Shown: piece after piece, positions 1 to 8,130 of the stretch | Layout of the letters: each line of letters opens with the position of its first letter | Numbering within the stretch: position 1 is the first letter of the stretch | Assembly (NCBI RefSeq): GCF_030159955.1 | Contig: NZ_BSNK01000002.1 | Span: 558,001-622,000, forward strand | Source of the DNA: Algimonas ampicilliniresistens | Lineage (GTDB): Bacteria; Pseudomonadota; Alphaproteobacteria; Caulobacterales; Maricaulaceae | Direction of reading: 5' to 3' | DNA: 64,000 bases | Translations under genes and position numbers: made by a program | Notes under the pieces: model-generated | The model's input: the letters and a program-made list of their open reading frames with translations, nothing else | Database searches by the model: none | What the model was told of the DNA's origin: nothing

Positions 1-2
1 TG

Positions 3-107
3 TCGATCGCCATTACCGTTAACCGTCAAATGGAAGGTGTCGGTGAGCTTTTCGAATTGGTTCAGGCTATTGCACATGACGTAATTCGCAAGGATGATTT
101 AGGATAA
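3..107 (+). CDS. 3' end of an unidentified gene (partial)
   Basis: An open frame enters from the left edge and reads 34 codons to a TAA at 105-107. The visible tail contains AITVNRQMEGVGELFELV and is a helix-like, moderately charged C-terminus. It is loosely reminiscent of the last helix of class C beta-lactamase-like serine hydrolases, but that is only an impression. The gene converges on the MarR gene that follows, with an inverted repeat between the two. Too little is present to assign a function. Confidence 0.5.
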   Translation, partial: SIAITVNRQMEGVGELFELVQAIAHDVIRKDDLG

Positions 108-228
108 GCGCTAGCCCCCTATTTTGGCAAGGGTTCAACAGAAAACTATCGAGCATTGACGGTTGTACCGCGAAGAAAATCCCCCGGGGCAATATCACAA
201 AGCCGTCGCCTAAGTAACAATACCAAAG

Positions 229-253
229 GTGAGCTAACCCTCGATTAGCTCAC
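229..253. terminator. Inverted repeat between convergent genes
   Basis: GTGAGCTA (229-236) and TAGCTCAC (246-253) form a perfect 8-bp stem with a 9-nt loop. It lies between the stop of the left-edge gene and the stop of the MarR gene. The place suits a bidirectional terminator, but there is no clear T-tract on either side, so the role is inferred. Confidence 0.35.
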
Positions 254-318
254 GCTCAAACTTATCTCATTTCATACGAGAACGGACAGTTAGAGAAATT
301 CTGATCGATGAGCCAAGT

Positions 319-753
319 CTATGCTGAACGTAAACCTTTCAACACTTGATCGACAGTTTCCAAATTGATTTCAAGAGATGCCTCGATGCTATCTTGAACA
401 GAACTCCATGCTGGGAATGCAGACTTCAAAGCCTTCCGCCCTTCGGAAGTCAGTTCGTATTGAGACCGACCTTCGGACCGCGCGACAAAGCCCCGCTGTC
501 CCAATAGTTTTAGGTTTCGTGAAAGAGTCGTACGTTCCATTGAAAGACTCTCGGCGAGTTTGGACACACTCGCTCCCTTGGCGACGGCCACGGCGTTCAA
601 CAAAGTGAACTGCGCTCCCGTCAGACCGAATGGTCGCATAGCGTCGTCATAACGACGCGCGATCGACCGGGCAGCACTCAAAGTTTTAAAGCCCAAGCAG
701 CGGGATGAAACATTTATAGCGGAATCTTCTACCGTCACCATGTGTATATACAT
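319..753 (-). CDS. MarR-family transcriptional regulator
   Basis: A 144-residue winged-helix repressor of MarR size. The N-terminal dimerisation helix is followed by FGLTGAQFTLLNAV, the recognition region LAESLSMERTTLSRNLKLL and the wing GFVARSEGRSQYELT, which is the classic MarR order. MarR proteins bind short palindromes as dimers and usually release DNA when they bind a hydrophobic or oxidising ligand. The gene is divergent from the RND operon at 813, and three palindromic sites fill the gap, so auto-repression plus repression of the pump is the likely scheme. Two ATG starts are possible: 753, or residue 5 at 741. The outermost palindrome overlaps the first, so 741 cannot be excluded. The ligand is unknown. 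Confidence 0.85.
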   Translation of the reverse strand: MYIHMVTVEDSAINVSSRCLGFKTLSAARSIARRYDDAMRPFGLTGAQFTLLNAVAVAKGASVSKLAESLSMERTTLSRNLKLLGQRGFVARSEGRSQYELTSEGRKALKSAFPAWSSVQDSIEASLEINLETVDQVLKGLRSA

Positions 754-800
754 GCTTGACAGAAAACCTCAATGTGTATCTACACTACGTGTATATGCAC
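740..800. promoter_or_regulatory. Divergent promoter with three MarR-type operator repeats
   Basis: Three related inverted repeats are visible: TGTATATACA (743-752, perfect), GTGTATCTACAC (774-785, perfect 5-bp arms) and GTGTATATGCAC (789-800, one mismatch between arms). Their centres are about 32 and 15 bp apart. A TTGACA box at 756-761 with a weak -10 near 777-784 would drive the rightward operon, putting the second site over the -10 region. The third site lies just upstream of the RND start. Binding by the adjacent MarR protein is inferred from position and symmetry. Confidence 0.65.
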
Positions 801-812
801 TAAAGGTTCTTC

Positions 813-3182
813 ATGTCCTTCTTCCACAAACTGATCCATTTGCGATGGCCGGTGATCGGGCTGGCCTTTATCGTCATAGGCGCGACAGTTATTGGCCTTC
901 CGAGGCTCACTAAAGACACGACCGCAGACGCCTTTATCGACCCCGACAGTCCCGCACTCGTCTACAAAGCCAAGGTCGAGGAAGCGTTCGGGATAACCGA
1001 CCCGATCGTGATTGCGCTGATCAACCGCGATGCAAACGGCGTCTTCGACCCGATCTCATTGAAAATCATTCGGAAGCTGACGGATGAGGTAGGCGCTCTT
1101 CCGTATGTTGATCCGGATCTAGTGGTCAGTCTCGCAACGGAGAATAATATTGTCGGAACCAATGATGGACTGATCGTGGAAGGCTTTCTGGAAGCTAACA
1201 CGCAAGGCTTTCGTTCTCCTGTGGGCACCATGGCTCGAGGGGAGGAAATACGGAATGCTATTGCAGATTTCCCGCTATATTCCGGTTCATTAGTCGCGGA
1301 GAATGGATCTGCTTCACTCATCGTTGCCGAAATCCTCGATGAGGACCGCGCGCAGGAAACCTACGACGCCGTTATGGCCTTGGTCGAAGCGACAGCCTTG
1401 CCTAACGGCGTTGAATTGCACGTGGCTGGTGAAGGTGCGGTCGCCGGGTATCTTTCGACCTACATCGATGCTGATGCGTCTCGCCTGAATCCGCTTGCCG
1501 CCACTATCATTACATTGATCCTGATACTTGCGTTTCGAAGCATGCGTGCTGCCATTGTGTCGAACCTGATCGTGCTGGCGACCGTGCTAGGAAGTTTTGG
1601 CTTAATGGGCCTCTCCGGCACTTCTTTTTTCGTTATCACAAACGGCCTTCTCGTGAACCTGATCGGCATCGCCGTTGCCGACTCCATTCACGTGTTATCC
1701 GCATTCTACGCAGTTCGCCGGACCGCACCCTACATGCCGCAACGCGACGCCGTAGCAGAGGCGATGCGGCGCATGTGGCGACCCATCACGCTAACGTCTG
1801 GCACCACCATCGCCGGCTTCCTCGCCTTGTCCGTAAGTTCGGTCATGCCCCCCGTCAGCGCCTTTGGTTTGTTCGGTGCAATCGGAGTATTCTTGGCGTG
1901 GATATACTCCATGACGCTCTTGCCAGCTTTGCTTTCAGTCTGGCCGAGCCAACGCGTTCCAGCCATATTTCGGTCCAGTAGAAAAGCCGACACGTTCCAG
2001 CGTATTATGCAAGGCGTGGGTCGCCGCATCCTATCCGCGCCGTGCGTTGTGGTCGGCACAACACTTTTCGTTTTCGTTGTCAGCGTCATCGGCGCGTCGC
2101 AGCTTGTCGTGGATGAGGACAGGATCAATAATTTTCAGCGATCCGAGCCCGTTTATGTTGCTGACAAGGCAATCAATGCGGAAATGGATGGCATTTACGC
2201 ATTGGACGTACTGGTCGAGGGTGCAGAGGCCGAAGCGCTATACCAACCGGAGCTTCTAAGACGCATAGAGGCTTTGCAGTCCTATATGGAGACGCTGCCA
2301 GGCGTGAACGGCACGAGTTCCGTTGTGGATTATGTCAAGCAGCTCCATCGGGCCGTGAACGAGGGCGACCCAGCCTTCTACACCATCCCTGACGACCCCG
2401 ACCTCATCGCGCAGTTGTTCTTCCTTTATGGGGCTAGCGCCGATCCGACGGACTTCGAGGAAGAGGTCGATTATGACTACCAACGCGCCCTAGTTCGCGC
2501 TTCTGTCGACAACGGGCGACATACCAACAACAAAGTCATCGTGCCTGCATTGGAAGCCTACCTTCAGGACAAATTCGACAGCGATGCAGCATACGGTACG
2601 GCGACGGGTCGGGTAAGTGTCAACTACTACTGGATCGATGGGATCGAGCGGTCGAACCTCGCCTCGGTCCTATTGTCACTGGCTGCCGTGACACTTGTTG
2701 CGATGCTGATCTTCCGCTCGGCTGTTGTTGGCAGTCTGGCCGCACTTCCCGTGTTTTTCGCAGTCCTGCTCGTCTACGCAATAATGGGTTTCATGGGCAT
2801 TCCTCTGGGCGTGGGCACGTCCATGTTCGCCGCCATTGCTATCGGCCTGTCGGTCGACTTCGCTGTACACACTATGGATAGGCTGCGCGAGATTGGTCGG
2901 ATGTTCGGGCTCACGGTAGACACCTTGCAGGCCTTCTACCCTGAGACGGGTCGGGCACTGTTTTTCAATTTCATCGCCGTGGCGGGCGGGTTTGGCGTAC
3001 TAGCCACGTCCAGCGTCCCCCCACTAGTAAAGTTTGGGAGTCTTGTTGCCGTCGCCGTGACGGTCGCTTTCCTTATTTCGATCACTCTTTTGCCGACCTT
3101 GGCAGTTTGGCTCAAACCCCGCGCCTTACAGGCGTGCCCTATTACGGAGACTTCTTATGCGACCGATCCTCACTCTGCTTAG
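813..3182 (+). CDS. RND-superfamily (MMPL-type) transporter
   Basis: A 789-residue inner-membrane protein with the RND/MMPL two-fold plan. TM1 is at about residues 12-30, followed by a periplasmic loop to about 225 and a five-helix bundle to about 375. The plan then repeats with TM7 near 405-425, a second periplasmic loop, and a final bundle from about 620 to 765. Sequences such as GIAVADSIHVL and AIAIGLSVDFAVHTMDRL sit at the helix positions that carry proton-relay acidic residues in this superfamily. It resembles the MMPL/HpnN-like exporters that occur beside LolA-like proteins rather than the AcrB drug pumps. Its 3' end overlaps the next gene by 26 bp, so the two are co-translated. The substrate is probably a lipid or other hydrophobic molecule (inference). 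Confidence 0.85.
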   Translation: MSFFHKLIHLRWPVIGLAFIVIGATVIGLPRLTKDTTADAFIDPDSPALVYKAKVEEAFGITDPIVIALINRDANGVFDPISLKIIRKLTDEVGALPYVDPDLVVSLATENNIVGTNDGLIVEGFLEANTQGFRSPVGTMARGEEIRNAIADFPLYSGSLVAENGSASLIVAEILDEDRAQETYDAVMALVEATALPNGVELHVAGEGAVAGYLSTYIDADASRLNPLAATIITLILILAFRSMRAAIVSNLIVLATVLGSFGLMGLSGTSFFVITNGLLVNLIGIAVADSIHVLSAFYAVRRTAPYMPQRDAVAEAMRRMWRPITLTSGTTIAGFLALSVSSVMPPVSAFGLFGAIGVFLAWIYSMTLLPALLSVWPSQRVPAIFRSSRKADTFQRIMQGVGRRILSAPCVVVGTTLFVFVVSVIGASQLVVDEDRINNFQRSEPVYVADKAINAEMDGIYALDVLVEGAEAEALYQPELLRRIEALQSYMETLPGVNGTSSVVDYVKQLHRAVNEGDPAFYTIPDDPDLIAQLFFLYGASADPTDFEEEVDYDYQRALVRASVDNGRHTNNKVIVPALEAYLQDKFDSDAAYGTATGRVSVNYYWIDGIERSNLASVLLSLAAVTLVAMLIFRSAVVGSLAALPVFFAVLLVYAIMGFMGIPLGVGTSMFAAIAIGLSVDFAVHTMDRLREIGRMFGLTVDTLQAFYPETGRALFFNFIAVAGGFGVLATSSVPPLVKFGSLVAVAVTVAFLISITLLPTLAVWLKPRALQACPITETSYATDPHSA

Positions 3183-3957
3183 CGTTCTCTTCATTTCTTC
3201 TCCAGCCTATGCTGCCGAACTGCCTGAGATGGATGCCGAAGCCATTATTGCAGCGGTGAACACTCGTGATGACGGACAGCAGCTAACCCGCAAGTTCAAG
3301 GTTGAGCTAACAAACCGCTCAGGGAAGACCCGGACCGAGGAGATGGTGGCCTTTCGCCGATACTTCGGGGACGAAAAGCGGACTGTCATCTTCTATACGG
3401 AACCAACACGCGTACGCGGTACAGGCTTTCTAACCTTTGATTACGCCGACCCAAAGGCCGATGACGATCAATGGTTATATCTTCCGGCCTTACGCAAGGT
3501 TCGGCGCATATCGGCATCGGACCGTGGTGATTATTTCCTTGGTACCGATTTCACTTACGAAGAAATCAAGAAGGAACAGAAGGTCCAAGACACAGACTAT
3601 GTTTTCGAAAGTGTCGGTACAGGGATGTTGGACGGCTCGGAAGTCTATATCGTCAAAGGCATACCCGCCAATGATGACACTGCCAGAGAGCTGGGTGTGT
3701 CGTACGTCGTGTGGCGGATCGATCCCGAAATCTGGATGACCCGGAAAACGGAATATTACGACCGGAACGGTAATCTTGCGCGCACGATTACCTTGGAGGG
3801 CTACGATACTATCGACGGCTACCTGACCGCCACGAAACTTCGAGCAGAAAACCACAAGACCGGCCATAGCTCCGTCTTTACCTTCGACGACTCGGATTAT
3901 GAGACAGATGTCTCGGATAGAATCTTCAGTCAGGCCCGGCTACGCCGGGGCCTTTGA
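3157..3957 (+). CDS. Outer-membrane lipoprotein-sorting-like protein (LolA superfamily)
   Basis: A 266-residue secreted protein with a signal peptide ending in AYAA near residue 20. The body has the hallmarks of the LolA-like family annotated as outer membrane lipoprotein-sorting protein: the GFLTFDYADP stretch, then DDQWLYLPALRKVRRIS and FLGTDFTYEEI, all strongly conserved in that family. These proteins have a half-barrel fold with a hydrophobic cavity and typically accompany MMPL/RND exporters. The start lies inside the end of the RND gene. The likely role is a periplasmic carrier between the RND permease and the outer membrane. It is not the housekeeping LolA; the cargo is unknown. Confidence 0.85.
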   Translation: MRPILTLLSVLFISSPAYAAELPEMDAEAIIAAVNTRDDGQQLTRKFKVELTNRSGKTRTEEMVAFRRYFGDEKRTVIFYTEPTRVRGTGFLTFDYADPKADDDQWLYLPALRKVRRISASDRGDYFLGTDFTYEEIKKEQKVQDTDYVFESVGTGMLDGSEVYIVKGIPANDDTARELGVSYVVWRIDPEIWMTRKTEYYDRNGNLARTITLEGYDTIDGYLTATKLRAENHKTGHSSVFTFDDSDYETDVSDRIFSQARLRRGL

Positions 3958-3972
3958 TCCCGCGGCGCGGCG

Positions 3973-5316
3973 ATGGCCTCTGTTTCTCGCGCCCGCCAGT
4001 CATTGCTGCTGGCAGGGCTGACTAGCTTCGCCACGGTGCTTTGCGTATCCGGCGAGGCCTTTTCCCAATCCGTTGACCTGCGCGGAACGGCGATAGTCAG
4101 AATGGCCGTCGAACTGGACTCTGCGGACCTCCAGCTTGGCGAACTATTGGTCGAACCCGAGGCTTCGGGGCTGATTGGTGAAATTGCCTGGACGGTTATC
4201 GGCCGCGTGCGGCTGGATATTGCCGATACATTGGAGCCTGGCGAGCAGGAAGGCCAAAGTGCGTTTCGAGGTGCAATGAACCGTCGGCTTTTTCTAGGCG
4301 ACGACACGGACCTAGAGTTGCGTGAAGCCTACGCGGATATTGTCAAAGGAAACTGGTTTATCCGCGCTGGAAAACAACAGGTCGTTTGGGGACAAGCAGA
4401 CGGCCTTCATGTTCTCGACCGGATCAACCCTCTTTCGTTTCGGGAGTTCATTCTCGGTGATTTTGAGGATCTTCGCATCCCGACTTGGATGGTCAATGCG
4501 GAACGCCCTGTCGGCGATGTAACCCTACAATTTCTCTGGATGTTTGATCACACATATGACGAAGTTCCGCGCCTCGGCACCTTTGCCGTCATGTCGCCCC
4601 TTTTCGTTCCGCAGGTTCCGGATACATTCAACGGGGAGGTGTTTTTAGGTGAAGCCAACCGACCGGACCGTTTCGTTCGAGACGACGACTTCGGGGTGCG
4701 CCTGACAGGCTTCACATCCGGATGGGATTGGTCGTTAAACGCGCTTTACGCCTATGGCGATGGTCAGGTCTTCCGGCAGACGGAGGAGGCTGACCGGATC
4801 GACGTAACACCAACCTACGAGCGTAGCTGGCTATTCGGTGGATCCGCGTCCAACACTTTTGGCAAGGCGACCTTGAGGGCTGAGTTGGGTTGGCAGAGCG
4901 ACGTGTTCTCTCTTCTCGAAAATCGTCTGGACTTGGGCGGCGTGGTCAATACCGACGAGATCAGTGGCGTTGTCGGTCTTGACTACCAAATGAACGCAGA
5001 CACGTTTCTCAGCGCCCAGCTTTTTGTCAGACATATCGGTGAGGCCCCTGCAGGTCTTGTGCGCGATCGAACCGAGGCCACACTCAGCGGATTGTACAGA
5101 CGTCAGTTTCGAAACGACACAGTGGAGGTTGAAGCCTTGATCCTTCAAGGCCTCAATCGAGGGGATGGCTTGGTACAGATTGATGCTTCCTACGAACTGT
5201 CAGACACGACGTCGATCGGCCTAGGAGTCGATCTCTTCTACGGCACGCTCGACGCCACGTTCGGCCAGTTCTCTAGCTCCGACCGTATCAGCGCTGTCCT
5301 ATCCTATAATTTTTGA
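3973..5316 (+). CDS. Outer-membrane beta-barrel protein, DUF1302-like
   Basis: A 447-residue protein with an N-terminal signal (hydrophobic stretch near residues 10-28, cleavage near EAFSQS) and alternating beta-strand pattern to a terminal aromatic (AVLSYNF), the outer-membrane barrel signal. The segment AGKQQVVWGQADGLHVLD followed by RINPLSF matches the GKQ-WGxxDGL-V-D-NP signature I associate with DUF1302 proteins, although it is shorter than most of them. It starts 15 bp after the LolA-like gene and closes the operon. Together the three genes form an inner membrane-periplasm-outer membrane path. Export of a lipidic or aromatic compound is an inference. Confidence 0.7.
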   Translation: MASVSRARQSLLLAGLTSFATVLCVSGEAFSQSVDLRGTAIVRMAVELDSADLQLGELLVEPEASGLIGEIAWTVIGRVRLDIADTLEPGEQEGQSAFRGAMNRRLFLGDDTDLELREAYADIVKGNWFIRAGKQQVVWGQADGLHVLDRINPLSFREFILGDFEDLRIPTWMVNAERPVGDVTLQFLWMFDHTYDEVPRLGTFAVMSPLFVPQVPDTFNGEVFLGEANRPDRFVRDDDFGVRLTGFTSGWDWSLNALYAYGDGQVFRQTEEADRIDVTPTYERSWLFGGSASNTFGKATLRAELGWQSDVFSLLENRLDLGGVVNTDEISGVVGLDYQMNADTFLSAQLFVRHIGEAPAGLVRDRTEATLSGLYRRQFRNDTVEVEALILQGLNRGDGLVQIDASYELSDTTSIGLGVDLFYGTLDATFGQFSSSDRISAVLSYNF

Positions 5317-5334
5317 TGTGATAGTAACATGACG

Positions 5335-5353
5335 GGCAACGTCAGCTTAAACG
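5335..5353. repeat. Extra IS6-type terminal repeat outside the element
   Basis: GGCAACGTCAGCTTAAACG at 5335-5353 matches, with two mismatches, the reverse complement of the right end of the IS6 element at 6176-6194. It lies 54 bp outside the left end that is homologous to the other copy in this window. It therefore looks like the right end of a second, inverted IS6 copy that has been deleted, or an alternative left end. Confidence 0.5.
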
Positions 5354-5388
5354 GCGATTGTCAGATTTCTAACAAATAAGCCTAGGCC

Positions 5389-6194
5389 GGCATTGTCAGG
5401 GGAAAGTTCTGTTGAGGTAATGTGCTGGGAGCGCTCCATGACCCAGAACCCGTTCCGCTATTTCAAAACATCCCGTGAAGTGATCCAGTTGGCCGTGATG
5501 ATGTATGTGCGTTTCCCGCTCTCGCTCCGGAATGTGAAAGACCCACTGCATGAACGCGGCCTCGACGTCTGCCACGAGAGCATCCGCCTCTGGGTTGACC
5601 GGTTTGGCCCAGTCTTCGCAAAGATCATCCGATCGCGACGCTCATCTTATCTGCGCCAGCACACCCAATGGCAATGGCACCTCGACGAGGTGTTCGTGAA
5701 GATCAACGGGGTTCAGCATTATCCATGGCGGGCCGTGGATCATGAAGGCGAAGTGCTAGAGTGTTTTGTGACCAAAAAACGCGATAAACTGGCCGCCTTA
5801 AGGTTCCTGAGGAAAGCGATGAAACGGTACGGCCCACCTCGTGCCGTCGTCACCGACCAGCTACGATCCTACAGCGCTGCTATGCGCGATATCGGCAATC
5901 AGAACCGACAGAACACCACGCAGTATGCCAATAATCGAGCTGAGAATTCCCATCGGCCGTTCCGACGCAGAGAGCGCGCCATGACTCGCTTCAGGCACAC
6001 TTCGACGCTCCAGAATTTCGTTTCAACCCACGCCTCAATATACAACCACTTCAACCATCAGAGAAATCTCGAAAGCAGATCTGGTTTCAAAGCAATACGT
6101 GATGCATCACTCGGCGAGTGGCGGCAGTTGATCGCGGCGTAAGCTGTCGCTACTCGTCTAGTCTAAATATTGAGACGTTTAAGCTGACAGTGCC
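5389..6194 (+). mobile_element. IS6-family insertion sequence
   Basis: About 806 bp. The left end starts GGCATTGTCAG at 5389, and the right end, read on the minus strand from 6194, starts GGCACTGTCAG. One transposase gene fills the element. The size and layout match the degenerate second copy at 12040-12847. No matching 8-bp direct repeats flank it (CCTAGGCC on the left, CTATACGG on the right). That suggests later recombination or deletion at one end rather than a fresh simple insertion. Confidence 0.75.
5438..6142 (+). CDS. IS6-family transposase
   Basis: A 234-residue DDE recombinase. The start chosen is the ATG of MTQNPFRYFK, because the same start is seen in the second copy; the frame is open 15 codons further upstream. 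The N-terminal helix-turn-helix region is followed by VDRFGPVFAK, and the catalytic acids are visible as D83 in WHLDE, D140 in VTDQ and E169 in NNRAENSH. A basic tail, HRPFRRRERAM, is typical of the family. All three acidic residues and an uninterrupted frame make this the only copy here likely to be active. It would move the IS by replicative cointegrate formation. Confidence 0.9.
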   Translation: MTQNPFRYFKTSREVIQLAVMMYVRFPLSLRNVKDPLHERGLDVCHESIRLWVDRFGPVFAKIIRSRRSSYLRQHTQWQWHLDEVFVKINGVQHYPWRAVDHEGEVLECFVTKKRDKLAALRFLRKAMKRYGPPRAVVTDQLRSYSAAMRDIGNQNRQNTTQYANNRAENSHRPFRRRERAMTRFRHTSTLQNFVSTHASIYNHFNHQRNLESRSGFKAIRDASLGEWRQLIAA

Positions 6195-6410
6195 CTATAC
6201 GGGGTTTTTCTAGCCCTCATTACTTTTACTATCGACTTTCAAGCGGGTTATCGCGGAGGTTTTTGTAACGTAACAGGGTTTTCGAAAACATGGAGAGCGG
6301 CCCTCTTGGCGCTCATCATTGTGGGCATTAATGTCAGCATCAGTATAATTACGCAAATCATTGGCATCTTAGTCATCGCAGGAAAATACGGAGCCGTTCC
6401 GCCTGCATAA
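6195..6410 (+). pseudogene. Truncated C-terminus of a small membrane protein
   Basis: Directly beyond the IS right end a frame without a start codon reads about 71 residues to a TAA at 6408-6410. It contains two hydrophobic stretches, one near the start (GVFLALITFTIDF) and one near the end (ALLALIIVGINVSIS through GILVIA). A stem-loop follows the stop. The simplest reading is the tail of a membrane-protein gene whose 5' part was removed by the IS. The family is not recognised. Confidence 0.35.
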
Positions 6411-6420
6411 CTTTACTCGG

Positions 6421-6441
6421 AAATAAGCGAGCGGCTTATTT
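6421..6441 (+). terminator. Stem-loop after the truncated gene
   Basis: AAATAAGC (6421-6428) and GCTTATTT (6434-6441) form a perfect 8-bp stem with a 5-nt loop, ending in Ts, 10 bp after the stop at 6410. It is a plausible intrinsic terminator for the truncated frame, though AT-rich and weak. Confidence 0.45.
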
Positions 6442-6687
6442 TGGGCGGAAACTGCCTCAGTGGCCGCAATGAGGCGAGTTTAAGCCGCTGTACTAAGGCC
6501 CGCCTGCCGCGAAGGAATTGGACATGGTCTATTAGTGGACCATTTGAATTCTTCCAACAGGCAGACAGTAGACGTGCATCATGACAGCAAGCTGGAAAAT
6601 CTCACGACAGGTTTCCAAGCATCAAGCGGGTTGCATCCCACCGAGATAGCCTAGCTCATCGCCCGAAAGTCCGTTTCCCTATAATTC
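6442..6687. other. Gap with no recognised gene
   Basis: Between the stem-loop and the end of the leftward flippase gene I see no coding frame of quality, no strong promoter and no further IS end. It is likely debris of the rearrangement that placed the IS6 element here. Confidence 0.4.
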
Positions 6688-8130
6688 TTAGAAATTGTCA
6701 GAACTTGGCCTCTTACTCAGCCATTGTCGTGCGAGTTCGAAATTCATCAGCACCTGAGCCAGGCTATACATCATGGCTCCGAGGGCACTCATGAAAAATA
6801 GATCCACCCAGGCACCCATACCGAGATCGACATAAAGTATTGGGAGCATCGCCGTACAAGCCAAAACAGTCTGCATGACGTCCTTTATCGGAACAGGCAT
6901 GGGCAAGATTGATCGGGCGACACTTCCAAGCAGCAGACAGGCGATCGCATATGAGAGGGCTGTTGCCCAGACAGCCCCCATTAGGCCGAAGGTTGGAATA
7001 AGCAGTATGTTGAGCCCGATATTGACGACGATCGGAAACAGCATCAATCCTGCCCGCAGCGAGGTTCGGCGAGTAAGTTGGAAGCTTTCGGCAAAATAGA
7101 TTGCTGCAAACCCGTTCAGAAGGCCGCTGAACGCGATCCATGGTATGATCTGTCGGGCGGCATCGCGAAGCGGTTCGCCAATCATCGCTTCAGAGAGGGG
7201 TCCCGAAACCAATGCAATTCCGGTAGCCACGGGCAATCCCACGACAAGAAGCACTTTTGCGAAGTCTCTCAAGCGACGTCGCAACTCGGAATTATCACCT
7301 GACTCGTAAGCCCTCATTAGAAGTGGCGTCATCGCCAGAGCGGCCCATCCCATGACGAGCATGACGGTCTTGTCAGCCACGCCATACCCCGCAGCATAGG
7401 CCCCAACGGACGCTTCATCCAGATAGACGGCAATCAGGAAGCGGTCGGCGGAAGACAGGATGAGGTCTAGTCCAAAAGCGAAGGAAGCCGGAATTCCAAA
7501 GATCATCCAGCAACGCAATGTCTCCCTATCCGTTCGGCCTTTGCGGCCTTTCGTAATGACGGACCGACCCTCAAGAGCAAGCCCCACGACTGCCCCGCAC
7601 ACCAGACCGGCGATCGGTGCCACCGCGCCCAATCCGCTCAGCCAAGCTAGGAGTATGCCGGCGAAAAACCCCATAAGGAGTTTGATGATCGCCGAAAATG
7701 CGTAGCGCCTAACTCGTTGTTCGGCGCGGTGCGCCTCCATAGCGATCTTCACCAGGGTATTGGCTGGCATTAAGACTGCGATCCAGGGCAGGAAGGCCCG
7801 GTATTGCGGTTGGTCCCAGACGATCACCGTAAGCGCCGCAGCTAGGACTAGAGCCATCAGGCTGGACAGGCCAAGTAGTGTCATGGCCGTTCGGAAATGG
7901 TTGCGGCGGTCCTCTTCAGTCCTGATTTTTCCACCGAAGCGAAAGGCCGCAGCCTCGACCCATGTCAGAGTAAGAAGGTGCAGCAGGGCCATGACCGAAA
8001 ACATCAGAGCATAACGCCCATACTCGCTTGGCGAGAGTAAGCGCGTAAAGACGAAGATGCCGCCAAAGGATGTCAGTGCTGCTGTCAGTTTGACGGGTGC
8101 ATATCCCCCCAGATGACGTAAAACAGTCAC
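6688..8130 (-). CDS. Polysaccharide flippase (Wzx/MATE-like)
   Basis: A 480-residue polytopic membrane protein with about 12-14 hydrophobic helices and the layout of the Wzx/polysaccharide export branch of the MOP superfamily. An N-terminal SFGGIFVFTRLLSPSEYGRY is characteristic: a helix followed by the conserved RLLSPxEYG turn. Such proteins flip undecaprenyl-linked oligosaccharide repeat units across the inner membrane. The start chosen is the GTG at 8130, because it overlaps the TGA of the upstream gene as GTGA; a longer frame runs to 8208 inside that gene but has no family support. It forms a leftward pair with the 242-residue membrane protein. No polymerase (Wzy) is obvious next to it. 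Confidence 0.85.
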   Translation of the reverse strand: MTVLRHLGGYAPVKLTAALTSFGGIFVFTRLLSPSEYGRYALMFSVMALLHLLTLTWVEAAAFRFGGKIRTEEDRRNHFRTAMTLLGLSSLMALVLAAALTVIVWDQPQYRAFLPWIAVLMPANTLVKIAMEAHRAEQRVRRYAFSAIIKLLMGFFAGILLAWLSGLGAVAPIAGLVCGAVVGLALEGRSVITKGRKGRTDRETLRCWMIFGIPASFAFGLDLILSSADRFLIAVYLDEASVGAYAAGYGVADKTVMLVMGWAALAMTPLLMRAYESGDNSELRRRLRDFAKVLLVVGLPVATGIALVSGPLSEAMIGEPLRDAARQIIPWIAFSGLLNGFAAIYFAESFQLTRRTSLRAGLMLFPIVVNIGLNILLIPTFGLMGAVWATALSYAIACLLLGSVARSILPMPVPIKDVMQTVLACTAMLPILYVDLGMGAWVDLFFMSALGAMMYSLAQVLMNFELARQWLSKRPSSDNF

